From NCBI GenBank assembly GCA_946406115.1, contig OX291561.1, forward strand, positions 5,386,273-5,450,272: DNA of 64,000 nt. The letters run 5' to 3'. The position numbers and the translations under genes were made by a program. Positions 40,999 through 64,000 of this stretch are shown piece by piece. The notes below the pieces were generated by a model. It had not been told where the DNA came from. It made no database searches and saw nothing but the letters and a program-made list of their open reading frames with translations. Source of the DNA: Apoda limacodes. Lineage: Eukaryota > Arthropoda > Insecta > Lepidoptera > Limacodidae. Positions within the stretch are counted from its first letter, which is position 1, and each line of letters opens with the position of its first letter.

Positions 40999-42185
40999 GG
41001 GCGTTCCTTCTGAGCCACGTTAAAACTTAATAGTAAAACCTCATTTTAGCACCAACTACCCGTCCGTCTGAGCGCATCTGATAATTTCAGCGGCGCTAAT
41101 ATTGTCCAAACGAAAAGCGTTTCGCGTTATTTTATGACAGTTCCGTGTGTGTATATGTTTAAGAATTTTATTTTGATTTTTTTGTAGGTAACATAGATAT
41201 ATAGTTCGTAATGCAAAAATAAACATCTCTCTAAAAAAACAAAATTATAAGTATTTTTCTCAAAGGATTCACCTACTGTTACCTAGTGTTGGCGATTTTT
41301 TAACACTAATTAGCAGATTTTTTAGCGGTTTGCGTTTCATTAGCTTTTTGTAGCAAAATCTAATGTTGACTTTTAGCGTTTCTTTTGAGCGATTTTGCTA
41401 CGAAATGTTGCTACCAAAAACCCATGTCGGAAGAAAACCCCAATCACTGTAGTCCCACAATTCCAGAAAACACCCCTCTCCATCTCCAAGAGCATTGGGA
41501 TCCTTGGCGTTGACATCTCCAGCGATGTTCAGTTCCGAGATCATTTACTAGACAAGGTAAAGCTGGCGTCCAAAAACTTGGTGTACTCAACAGAGCGAAG
41601 CAGTACTTCACGTCGGGGCAAAGGTTGCTACTTTACAAGTCGCAAGTCCGGCCCCATATGGAGTACTGCTGCCATCTCCGGGCACCCTTAAGTCTGTGTG
41701 TGTTCTACCGCTTGTACAATGGATTGTGTTCTGAGGAATTGTTCGAAATGATGCCCACGGCTACTTTCTACCATCGCACCGCTCGCCAGCGACAGGGAAT
41801 TCATTCTCACACTTTGGAACCGAAATGGTCGCGTACAGTGCGGTTTCAGAGAAACTTCCTCCCGCGAACGCTTGGGTTGTGGAATGAGCTCCCTGCTAAG
41901 GTTTTCTCTAAGGACTACAGTATGGGGTTCTTCAAAAAAGAAGTTATTAGATTTCTGAAGGGTCGGCAACGCGCGAGTGATGCCCCTGGTGTTGCAAGCG
42001 TCCATAGGCTACGGTGACCGCTTACCATCAAGCGGACCGTAGGCTTGTTTGCCACCTTAGTGGTATAAAAAAAAAAAACAATAATAGCGCCGCTGAAATT
42101 ATCAGATGCGCTCAGACGGAACGGGTAGTTGGTGCTCAAAGGAGGTCTTACTATTAAATTTTAACGCGACTCAGACGCAACGCCC
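40999..42185. mobile_element. Long-TIR DNA transposon (1.19 kb) containing a LINE fragment
   Basis: Inverted arms of about 108 bp: left 40,999-41,106 starts GGGCGTTCCTTCTGAG; right about 42,085-42,185 is the reverse complement with few differences, sharing internal words such as GCACCAACTACCCG and TGAGCGCATCTGATAATTTC. Both ends are flanked by TA, consistent with a TA duplication. No transposase is inside, so it is non-autonomous. The interior holds a LINE 3' fragment. Confidence 0.85.
41395..42081 (+). pseudogene. CR1/Jockey-type LINE 3' fragment nested in the long-TIR element
   Basis: Frame 1 reads S-I-G-I-L-G-V-D-I-S-S-D-V-Q-F-R; frame 2 reads L-L-Y-K-S-Q-V-R-P-H-M-E-Y-C near 41,628. An internal deletion at about 41,690 jumps to S-L-C-V-F-Y-R-L-Y-N-G, and the rest is open to the stop at 42,015-42,017. 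The tail 'ggcttgtttgccaccttagt', then 'ggtataaaaaaaa', is a LINE 3' end repeated at 59,631-59,684. This is the RT-distal region only. Confidence 0.85.
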
Positions 42186-43555
42186 TATATGACCAGACAC
42201 CAGAGATTTGTTTTTAGGTATCGATACTTTGGGGTATCGATAGTTTGGGTTATCAAACACTTTTCTTTTCGATTTTGACACTTTTCTACAGCAGTATTTT
42301 GTCAATAATAGAGTGAAATACAAGAGTTTTTCAAAACCATAAAACTAGAAATTTTATGTGTGCTGTGTGCCTATAGTAATAATTTAAGATGGGACACACA
42401 CATAGTGGTAGTTAGTGGCAAAATCTAAAAAAAAAATTCACTTACATAAAAAAATGGTAATTTTGAAGATTGGCTGATTGAATACATATGGAGGCGGGAG
42501 TTACTCAGTAATTAAAAAGATGGTGTCTAATAAAAGCTACTAAATATACTTACAAAGTCTAGTAAAATCTTTTATTTTTTATGCCCTATTTTGGGCAGTA
42601 AGTGTATTGATAGAACTCCATACCATTATTATAAATGCAAAAGTGTGACTGTCTGTCTGTTACCTTTCAAAAGTTTATTATAAAACTTTAATTCAGAACC
42701 AACTCCGTCAACCCCGAAACGCTGTGGTCTAGAGTGTTATTAAGAGTCCGGAGGCGCGGAGGGAGAGTGGCCTCCGCCCGCTGTAACAAAGTCACATGTA
42801 CTGCGTGACCCATAGGTCCGGAGGGGAGCGTGAGTGCCTGTGAGTTTGTTACGCAAGGACAGAGGGGCTGTTAGTCCCGCAGCGCCGGAAATAAGGCGGA
42901 AGTAAAGTTTTGTACAAAAAACCCTCTTCCCTCACCCCTTAAGGTGGAGGAAGGGTCGAGGGGAACTCCCCAAACCTTTCTTACATTTTAATATACCATT
43001 TAGGGAATAGATGGAATAGATACGAAATGGAGTAGTTAGGTAGAAACCTTTAAAGGTCCACATCTCCGAAACTATGAATTTCCGTGAGGGGACTGATTGG
43101 GTAAAAACACCTCCCCCCTCCCTCCTCAACCCCCTCCGCGGGGGGCCTTATTCCAAAGTCTTTCCCAATAACCTGCAAATTTATTGCAGACTGCACCGAA
43201 AACAAATTTCCTTTCTTTTTCCATTCATCCCTAAATGATCTAATACTGCGTTCTGTGGACTTTGGACCCACTTTGGATTATATCGATCACAGTGTTCACT
43301 TCGATATCGTCCATCCCGAATTGAAAATAGTTCTTACATCGTATTCAAAACAGATGCGAGTAACAAAACTATTTGAAATCGGATTTTTCTAGTCTAGTTC
43401 GCGACTAGGGGCATGATTTTTTAGCTTTTGCGGTTGCATTTGCTTTCGTGCTGTCTCTTATTGTTCAGTTGAAAAATGTATTTGCTATCCTGCTGTCAGT
43501 GTGACATGATTGAACGACAACGTGCTGTTAACATTAGAGATGGAGAATTGATTTC
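42186..43555. other. Unassigned repeats
   Basis: Contains 'ggtatcgatac...ggtatcgata' at 42,218-42,240, a truncated Helitron-like start ('tattataaatgcaaaagt' at 42,628) and G/C-run-rich text at 42,720-43,150. Minus-strand open frames at 42,932-43,271 show no domain. No gene supported. Confidence 0.35.
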
Positions 43556-44740
43556 AAGCACCGAATTTCGTTTTTGCTACATAGACGACATTCTTATCGC
43601 GTCACAAGATCCAGGTTTCCCACAAAAAACACCTGAAAGCAATTTTTGAAAGAGTGAGCCGGTTAGGTGCCACCATAAACCTAGACAAATGCGCTTTCGG
43701 CAAAGTAAATTAACTACAACTAGCTTTACAAACTAGTTACAATACTATTATTGCGTGCGTCCAATAGGTAATCTTTGTAAAATCACAAACAAAACATAAA
43801 ATTATAGTGTATGAACCAATAAATACATGTTTTAGAAAAGTTTTCCATATTTGGAAATGTGGAACAAAAAGGTAAGTTTACACCTCTAGGTTATTTCTCA
43901 AAGGGAATGTCTGATGCTCAGCAAAAGAACAGCATATACGATAGGGAGTTGTTAGCCATACACTCAGCAGTGGAGTACTTTAGATATATGAAAGACGGGC
44001 GAATTTTTACCATTTACACCGACCGCAAACCACTAATTTATGCTTTCTCCTAGAAACCTAGTGAAAAGGACACACCTAGACGGCTCTTAAGTTTATAAGT
44101 GAGTTTACCACAGATATCCGCCACATCAGCGCTGACAAAAATCTTCTAGCAGACAGCCTTTCGAAAGTCGAAAAAGACAGTGCTAGCACGTCGAACCTCG
44201 ATTTCTCGGAACTATCCAAGGCACAAGGCCTGGATAACGAGCTTCAAAAACTACTGAACACGAAAGCTTTTGCCCGGATCGAAAAAGTTTTCATCCCAGG
44301 CACAAACATTAATATAAATTACACAATTACTCGTACACAACCTGAGTCATCCAGGCATCCGCACATCGCATAAGATGATGGCAGACAGTTTCCTCTGGCC
44401 TAGGATAGATTTAGATGTTGGAAACTTTGCCAAAACCTGCATCCTTTGCCAAAAGTCTAAGATACACTGACACACAGTGTCAAAATAAGGTACTTTCCTT
44501 CTTTGCAATCGCCTTAAACATGTCCATAGTAGGGCCATTACCAACGTCACCGGACGGCTATAGACATTGCGTTACAATGGTCGATCGCGCCACGGGGTGG
44601 CCAGAGGCATACCCCATCAAAGGTATTTTCGCAAAAACGGTTGTTAACGCTTCCATAGCTACCAGAAGTCTATTCACAAGCTACGCCCAAAGCGTTAAAA
44701 GTCTATCTATATCGTCTTGCCTTATTAAATCCCAATAGTC
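43556..44740 (+). pseudogene. pol: Second Ty3/gypsy pol remnant (RT, RNase H, integrase)
   Basis: RT palm box F-C-Y-I-D-D-I-L-I-A-S (43,572-43,604) is intact, then L-G-A-T-I-N-L-D-K-C-A-F-G-K. About 150 bp of foreign AT-rich text follows. RNase H resumes at 43,859 with F-S-K-G-M-S-D-A-Q, Y-D-R-E-L-L-A-I and I-Y-T-D-R-K-P-L. The integrase zinc domain (L-S-H-P-G-I-R-T-S-H-K ... C-I-L-C-Q-K-S-K, 44,341-44,460) and the start of the core (I-V-G-P-L-P-T-S-P-D-G-Y then D-R-A-T-G-W-P-E-A-Y) follow. It ends near 44,740. It differs clearly from the gypsy at the window start. Confidence 0.85.
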
Positions 44741-45779
44741 AACAATCAAAGTAGTCTTAGAGATGTAAATGTGGTTTCATCATTTAGTTTATATTATCAG
44801 CTCGCTGATACGATCTGTAGTTACGTTGGGCTATACTTCTCCAATACTGATTTTGTTAATTAAAACTTACTAATGTATCTAAATTGTGAATAAGCATATT
44901 TGAGAAATTGTCATATTCCGTTAGTTATTTTAAGGTTTAACAATTTACAAATTTCAAAAATTAAGCCCTGCGCGCATGCGCAAACTCGCGAGTGCGCACT
45001 CGCAGGCAGCTCGCGCATCAGCAAAGTACATTTTTAAAAAACAATTATTTATTTATTAATATTGATATTTCAGAACCAACAAACGAAGAAATCAAAACAA
45101 CATACAAAATCACGCCAGTTCGATTACTAATATTGGTCTCTAATAGTTGCGGGGCCAACTATACGCCGCGATTTTTAATTGCTTATAATCAATTAATTAA
45201 GAACCAACGAACGATTTTTTTTGCACAACAATCAACAACAAACAATTCTCTATTAAAGCGACAAAAATTTTGTTTGTTGGTAACTTGGCTGGGCCAACTA
45301 TAGGTACGCATCTGGGCAGTTTGACAGATTAACACTTAAGTCTAAAACCCCACCTCCAGGCTCTAAAGTTTAATTTTTTGGTGGTAAAAGTGACAAAAAT
45401 ATCGAAAACGAATGCTTGACTGATTGTTATAGATGATACTAGAATTTTAATTTTTTGTCACCACTGCTAAACAAAAGAATGACAGGTGGCAAAAGTAACG
45501 AAAAGAATGATTCTTTATACCACAACAAACGCGCCCAATTTGTGATACCGATCAAACCGATTTAATTTGATATTTTGCATGAATACCTAAATAATTTTAT
45601 TAAAATCTGGTGATTTGTGTGAAATCTCAGCGGAAAAAAATTGATATTCAGGGTAATATGTGGTAATAATCATTCACTATTAGGGAATGAAAATGAATAC
45701 CTAATTTCTGGTAGTAAAGGTAAATCGATTTCTAGCGCAATATTTAGTAGACTTAATTGGTACCTACTCGAAATTAACT
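44741..45779. other. Upstream region of the RNF121-like gene
   Basis: Non-coding. A GC-rich palindromic patch 'gcgcgcatgcgcaaactcgcgagtgcgc' lies at 44,971-44,997. A 103-codon open frame (44,992-45,303) has no domain. The promoter and 5' UTR of the host gene must lie here, but I see no TATA box or initiator I could defend. Confidence 0.35.
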
Positions 45780-59233
<13,454 letters not shown>

Positions 59234-59630
59234 GTTTAATCAAAATTAGCTTAGCTAAATGGAGACTATAAAAGTGCGTGAGATTATTTAATAAGTTCAG
59301 TGAGAAACGTGTTGTATAGCGGTTTTTTTGTTGTACAAATATATTTAAGTTATATTTGTTTTGCATTTAATCACTGTCAGTATTGAATCATATTTTTCTA
59401 TAAAAAAAGGCAACGTTTGCGTGCGTAGATTTTTGTCTCGCTTGTACATAAACCATATGGAATTTGTATGAGAAAGATAGAGTGACAGACTTCCAATGTC
59501 ATCGCTTTGTTTGTCGCACATCTAGATCTAAACCGTATCAATAGCTAAAAATTAGCGCACATAAAAAAAAAATTAAGTAACCATTTATATTTAATCAGAA
59601 TTCCGCTAGATGGCGTTAATTGTTTGTATT

Positions 59631-59684
59631 TACCATCAGGCGGACCGTTAGCTTGTTTGCCACCTTAGTGGTATAAAAAAAAAC
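59631..59684 (+). repeat. CR1/Jockey-type LINE 3' tail downstream of RNF121
   Basis: 'taccatcaggcggaccgtta' then 'gcttgtttgccaccttagtg', with a short A tail. Same tail as 42,020-42,081. Extreme 5' truncation, leaving about 55 bp of 3' UTR. Confidence 0.8.
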
Positions 59685-59824
59685 TTAATTTTCGCTGTCT
59701 TTAGTGCAAGCCCGTCTGACACTAGCGCAGTTTTTAATATTTGTTGTTTACTGTAGAGGTCGCTCAACAATTACTTTTGTATGTATTACCGTTTTCACGA
59801 TTCAGCAAAAGCAAAAAACATTGG

Positions 59825-59995
59825 ACCCCTCCAATATTTTTATTATTTGATAGGAAATCTAGAGTAATGAAGAATACATATTCTGTGAAAATGTCGGCAT
59901 TGTACCTATAACGGTTTAAAAGACAGACAGCCATCAAGACTGACAGCGTAAACTTAGTAATAGGCTATTATTGGGTATGGGACCCAAAAAAAAAC
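59825..59995 (+). repeat. Degraded copy of the 20.9-kb moth repeat
   Basis: Shares 'ggacccctc', 'tctgtgaaaatgtc' and 'acttagtaatagg' plus 'gggtatgggaccca' in the same order as 20,935-21,130, with many substitutions. Confidence 0.5.
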
Positions 59996-60449
59996 ACTCT
60001 ATCCAGAATTGTCGAAAATCTGATCGCGGCACGCAATTGAGATGTTAGCTATTATTGCTTTCTTTTGCACTACTATTTCAAACTTTTTATGTCTGTTTTA
60101 TTCGAGTACAGAGAGCAAGAAAACTCTTAAACAGCAAGTCTCTTCAAGGCCAAAAGGGCGGGGCCAATACTAGATTTGCTATTTCTCTCGCACTCACGTA
60201 CCGCCGTATTGTGTCTCTACCGCTAGGCCACTGTACAGGGGACAAGCACACTTGTGAGTGCAATAGCACCTATATATGAAAGTGTGCGTACGAGGCGAGG
60301 CGCGTGTTTGTAGGGCGGCTTGTATGACTTACTATCCTTATTTATACTATGGTTGAATTAACACAAGGAACTTCTTCCGTAGAATATACGACTAACTAGA
60401 ACGAAAACCATTGTGAGTTATGACTGTTTAGCTCTAGATATGCGAATGA

Positions 60450-60455
60450 AATAAA
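60450..60455 (+). promoter_or_regulatory. Possible RNF121 polyadenylation signal
   Basis: AATAAA followed within about 25-35 bp by T/G-rich sequence. It is the first canonical hexamer I noticed after the stop codon, which would give a 3' UTR of about 1.2 kb containing repeat sequence. No transcript evidence. Confidence 0.3.
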
Positions 60456-60594
60456 TATAAATGTTTCTTTCAATTAAATTGTTCCTGTATTTATTTTTTT
60501 AGTTTCTTAGTAATTATGCTATTCATGTTATAGGGGCAAATAAAGAAAAATTATGTAAATTAAAATAACCAAATTGTGTTGTTTTAAGCTAGAT

Positions 60595-60947
60595 TTAAGG
60601 TGAATCTGAATCAAATTTTTCCCATACGACTTTCGGTGCACTAAATATCTTCGCAGATATTAAAGATTTCGCTGTTAAAATGCGGTATTATTATACATTG
60701 CCATTTATCATTTTCGCAAAATATACTTAAATCATAAATAAGAGTTTTTGTTGGTTCCATACATTTCATTAATTTTGTAAAAACTCATGATTTAATATTT
60801 TACTGGCATATTATGAATGAAATAGCTTTTTGCAAATACATTCAATAGCAATACATGATAATAACGTTTTTTAGTTGTAACATATTTATTGTAAGATATT
60901 TTGTGTAACAAAGATTGTATAAAAAAATTGTTTCTACTTCACCTTAA
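60595..60947. mobile_element. TTAA-flanked MITE, copy A
   Basis: TTAA (60,595-60,598), GGTGAATC at the left end, TTCACC at the right end (to 60,943), TTAA (60,944-60,947). The left inner sequence 'aatttttcccata...gtgcac.aaatat' matches, inverted, the right part of copy B at 61,797-62,122. No ORF. Structure suggests piggyBac-type mobilisation. Confidence 0.75.
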
Positions 60948-61230
60948 GTTAGAATATTTTTTTTTAAATGTAGATAACATTGATAAAAGTCAAAGCGGTG
61001 ATTTGTGTAATTTATTAAATTATTAAAATGTTACTTTTTAATAAATTATCGAGTTTAATTATTTCTTTGAAGACTTTGCAAATATTTACAGACTTTATCA
61101 TTTAATTCTTGATAGTCCACTAATTTTTGCATTTAAACAATAGTTTTTTTTATTTGTTATTTAGAGTGTTTGTCCGTAGACATTGCATTATTAGCGTTTC
61201 GCTGTTTGTCAAAGTTGGATAAAATTTTAT

Positions 61231-61294
61231 ACTGTGTCGTTTTCCTTCTTTAGCAAACACTTACTGTGTCGTTTTCCTTCTTTAGCAAACACTT
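61231..61294 (+). repeat. Perfect 32-bp tandem duplication
   Basis: The 32-base unit beginning ACTGTGTCGTTTTCC occurs at 61,231-61,262 and again at 61,263-61,294 with no differences, suggesting a recent slippage or repair event (or an assembly artefact). Confidence 0.9.
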
Positions 61295-61363
61295 AATAAT
61301 TCTTTCTTAATATATTAATTTTTATTTTAAAATTCCAAGTCGTATAGGATCTTTATAAATAGG

Positions 61364-61600
61364 GGTCGGAACTAGGTAGTGTGATTTAGAGAATAATATG
61401 GATGTTCCAAAAATCATTTTCGGTGTTCCAAAAATAATTGTGTTTTAATTATCTAAGATATAGATATAATCGTAAACTTCTTTACGTTACTTACGCCACT
61501 AGATAAAAATACTATTGGCAATACTTTCAGGAATTTCCATGTTAGTATCAACATTTTGTATGCAAGTACATAAATCACACTACCTAATTCCGACCTTCGT
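61364..61600. mobile_element. Small MITE between the two TTAA MITEs
   Basis: Inverted arms: left 61,364-61,391 holds GGTCGGAACTAGGTAGTGTG, right 61,568-61,597 the reverse complement of GGTCGGAATTAGGTAGTGTG, about 27 bp matching with one or two differences. Outer limits and target duplication not resolved. Confidence 0.65.
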
Positions 61601-61792
61601 CTTTGACACATAGATAAATTTGTAAAAGGAAATGATAGGTGTAAATTGTACATTTATTCTTGTCTCTGCCAGTTATATGATAAAAGAAAGTGATAGACTG
61701 TTTTTTGACTGCGAAACAACTTTGATAATAGAGAATTTACCATTGAATTTGATCATTTTAAAACAACGCTGTCGCAGGCTGTTAAGGATAAA

Positions 61793-62126
61793 TTAAGGTG
61801 AGAGTATCTGGTCATAACTTTTTCATACAAACTGTCTAAATGAGTTATTATCGTATAGCGCTATTTATCATCGTTGCGAAATGCATATTCATCCTTAAAT
61901 TTTTTTAATAATTTTTTTTTTGTGGAATTAAATAAATGTATAAAATCAATAAAAACGACCAGTTATTTCATTAATTAATTTGCATTTCATTATTAAATAT
62001 GCATTTTTCGACTGGTAAATAGCAGTTTATGGTAAAAACGCATTTGAAGCAGTACAATGTTTATAGCTAAGAATATTTCGTGCACTGAAGTTTCTATGGG
62101 AAAAATCTTATTTGGATTCACCTTAA
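61793..62126. mobile_element. TTAA-flanked MITE, copy B (inverted relative to A)
   Basis: TTAA (61,793-61,796), GGTGAGAG start, GGATTCACC end (to 62,122), TTAA (62,123-62,126). Its right 60 bp is the reverse complement of copy A's left end with moderate divergence. Confidence 0.75.
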
Positions 62127-64000
62127 TATCTTAATACTGCAACTTTATTGCATCTAGCATTTTTTCCAGTTATAATTCTCTATATTTCGCCTAATTCATG
62201 AAACTACTGAAATAAAAGAATTATTATTGTTCTTAACATAATTCGCTTAAATTTAAAATAATAGATATTGTTAAACGCAATATACATTTACAGCTAAGTG
62301 CACTGGCATATAATAGTTAAAACCTACAGAAGGTCCGCAACATATCCAATCCGCTTATTTAACCAGAAAACTTTATATGGAGTGATACTGGTCAGTATAA
62401 AAAAAAGCAAGAGACAAACTTGTAGTATAATGCGTTCAAAATGAGTTGGTTGATGCTCAGACGCCATATTGGAAACTAGTTCCGATAGCAGGGAAGAATG
62501 GGCAAAAATGTATGACCGTTGGTCTACCTAGTTAATTGAAAGGTAATAAATTAAAGCTTAATGTTGGTACCTAATTTAATTATATTGCTACCGATTTGCG
62601 TAGGTGTAGGCAGTGGGGCTAGAGATATTCTGACAAAAACAAGAGTCAACTTTCATCTGTTTGCTTACTTTCATGTTCCCAAGTCTTTCGCCCTGCAAGT
62701 TTCATGAAATAGGTACAAGTTGGTTCTGGCGCTCGCCGGTTAGTCCAATTAAAACAATACCAATCAAACCCTCATCCAATTTGGCTATATAACTTTACTC
62801 TCTAGTCCGTTCAAGAATAACTGACAATATAATATTAGTCCAAATAGTACCAAAAATATTTAAAAAAAATCAAAAGAGGTTGGGGGAGTGGAAAGGGGGT
62901 TGTTATAACTAATGGGCCAACTCATTTTAAACGCAAGTTAGTTGTATGTGTACAAAATACTTAAATATTAGGTTTATCCAGTTTTTTTAATGCTTGTATT
63001 TTTATTGTGATAAATTCACACTTTGAATGCGCTCATCAAAACCTGAATTTAATACACTAACGTGTAAATATTCTTGTAAAAGTTCATATTATAAAATTAG
63101 TGTACAAATTAATGGCCTTTTCTAGTAAATATTTATTTGTAAATGAATTATTGTACATATATTTTGGACATTCCTTATTCTAATTTTGTTTGTGTTAAGC
63201 TCAGAGAGCAATATAATCTGAAAAACACTGAATAGCGAGCAATAGTTTTTACTTACATTTTGACACAATTATACCAGATTCTTAAGTTTCTTTTTCTGCT
63301 GAACACATAGACATTAGACATACATGTATATTACTTCATAAGGACCGGGTCAACAGTGAACTGGACAGCGCATTTTCTAGCCAGGTGAAAAAAAATGGTC
63401 ACAAAATTGGCACAGAGACGAAGCAAAACTATGGTGTCGTGTCTAAGAGAAAAGATACTACAGGTTAACTTTGTCTCTTTCTAAAGTGTGGCCAATTTTG
63501 TGAGCCTATTGTTCAATCTAAGAATCTTGTATATGGATATATAAACTTCTTGGGGCAATCCATAGGACAGATTTTTAAGGCTTAACACCGCGAGCCATGG
63601 CCAATGTGAATTCATTCGTTATACGCGAGTTCATAATGTTTCACGTAGTTTTCACAAGTGATAACAGATGGCGCTATTTTTGAATCGAATGAAAACGAAA
63701 AATTATAGTTAATACTCAATTGGCCATATCTTTACTTTTTATATGAATGGTTATTACTGCTTGATAACATATTTGTCCGGTCAAATTATACCAAAAAATA
63801 AGAGTAAAGCTACCTAAATTCCCACCAAGCTGAAAATCATTAAGATTGTTTAAAATTAAACTAAAAATAAAATTTCCCCATTTTTTTGAATTTTGAATTT
63901 TTTTAATTTAAGGTCAAATGTCAAAAAAAATTTTTTTTCGCGATTTTCACCGAAATGGTAAGTTTTATCATAAAAATACTTCAGACAAAAATTGTAAATT
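62127..64000. other. AT-rich intergenic sequence
   Basis: No ORF above background, no RNA gene and no repeat that I can pair with another part of the window. Contains 'ggttgggggagtggaaaggggg' at 62,880-62,900 and a run of homopolymer A/T words near 63,850-63,960. Confidence 0.4.

Noticed and set aside
44992..45303. 103-codon frame as an env-like or gypsy ORF3
   Set aside because: No signal peptide, membrane segment or furin-like site; composition is AT-driven and it is detached from the gypsy remnant.

Overview
This window is eukaryotic, intron-containing, AT-rich and packed with decayed transposable elements. Several repeats are of kinds common in moths and butterflies: CR1/Jockey LINE tails of the 'gtttgccacc..agtggtataaaa' type, Helitron-like copies beginning 'tattataaatgcgaaag' and ending CTAGT, a tRNA-derived SINE, and a 'gtgacagac(gga)n..tagtaatagggtcccgttttt' repeat. 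I therefore infer a lepidopteran nuclear genome. I see no bacterial genes, CRISPR array, rRNA or host tRNA gene.

Layout. 1-4.9 kb: Ty3/gypsy gag-pol remnant with a candidate 3' LTR. 5.1-7.4 kb: Merlin (ISXO2-like) and PIF/Harbinger transposase fragments. 7.7 kb: tRNA-derived SINE. 8.7-11.7 kb: non-LTR retrotransposon whose ORF1 is split by a 375-bp MITE. 11.7-13.9 kb: P-element fragment and a rearranged R1-clade LINE. 14,517-20,879: BEL/Pao LTR retrotransposon with both LTRs and a 5-bp target duplication (ACCTG). 20.9-28.5 kb: a moth repeat, an unclassified TE ORF, a ZBED5-like hAT, two copies of an unusual 'DRGFRD' DDE transposon family and a pogo-like fragment. 28.6-32.7 kb: LINE 3' end and two piggyBac remnants. 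33.0-40.0 kb: an old hAT interrupted by a second hAT with a perfect 8-bp duplication (CTTTTAGC), which itself carries a Helitron. 40.2-44.7 kb: Merlin N-terminus, a long-TIR element containing a LINE fragment, and another gypsy remnant. 45,780-59,233: the only host gene I can build, an RNF121 orthologue. 59.6-64 kb: repeat tails and TTAA-flanked MITEs.

The host gene has eight coding exons on the + strand, all with GT-AG introns. They sum to 951 nt (316 codons plus stop) and encode a multi-pass membrane RING-H2 E3 ubiquitin ligase. Its introns hold a Jockey-like LINE, a 2.08-kb foldback-like element with a perfect 9-bp target duplication, an RTE LINE remnant with a stop-free RT C-terminus, Helitrons, a SINE and MITEs. 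Everything else is mobile DNA at different stages of decay. The nesting gives relative ages: outer hAT is older than inner hAT; the LINE at 8.7 kb is older than its MITE; the unclassified ORF at 21.7 kb is older than the hAT that interrupts it.
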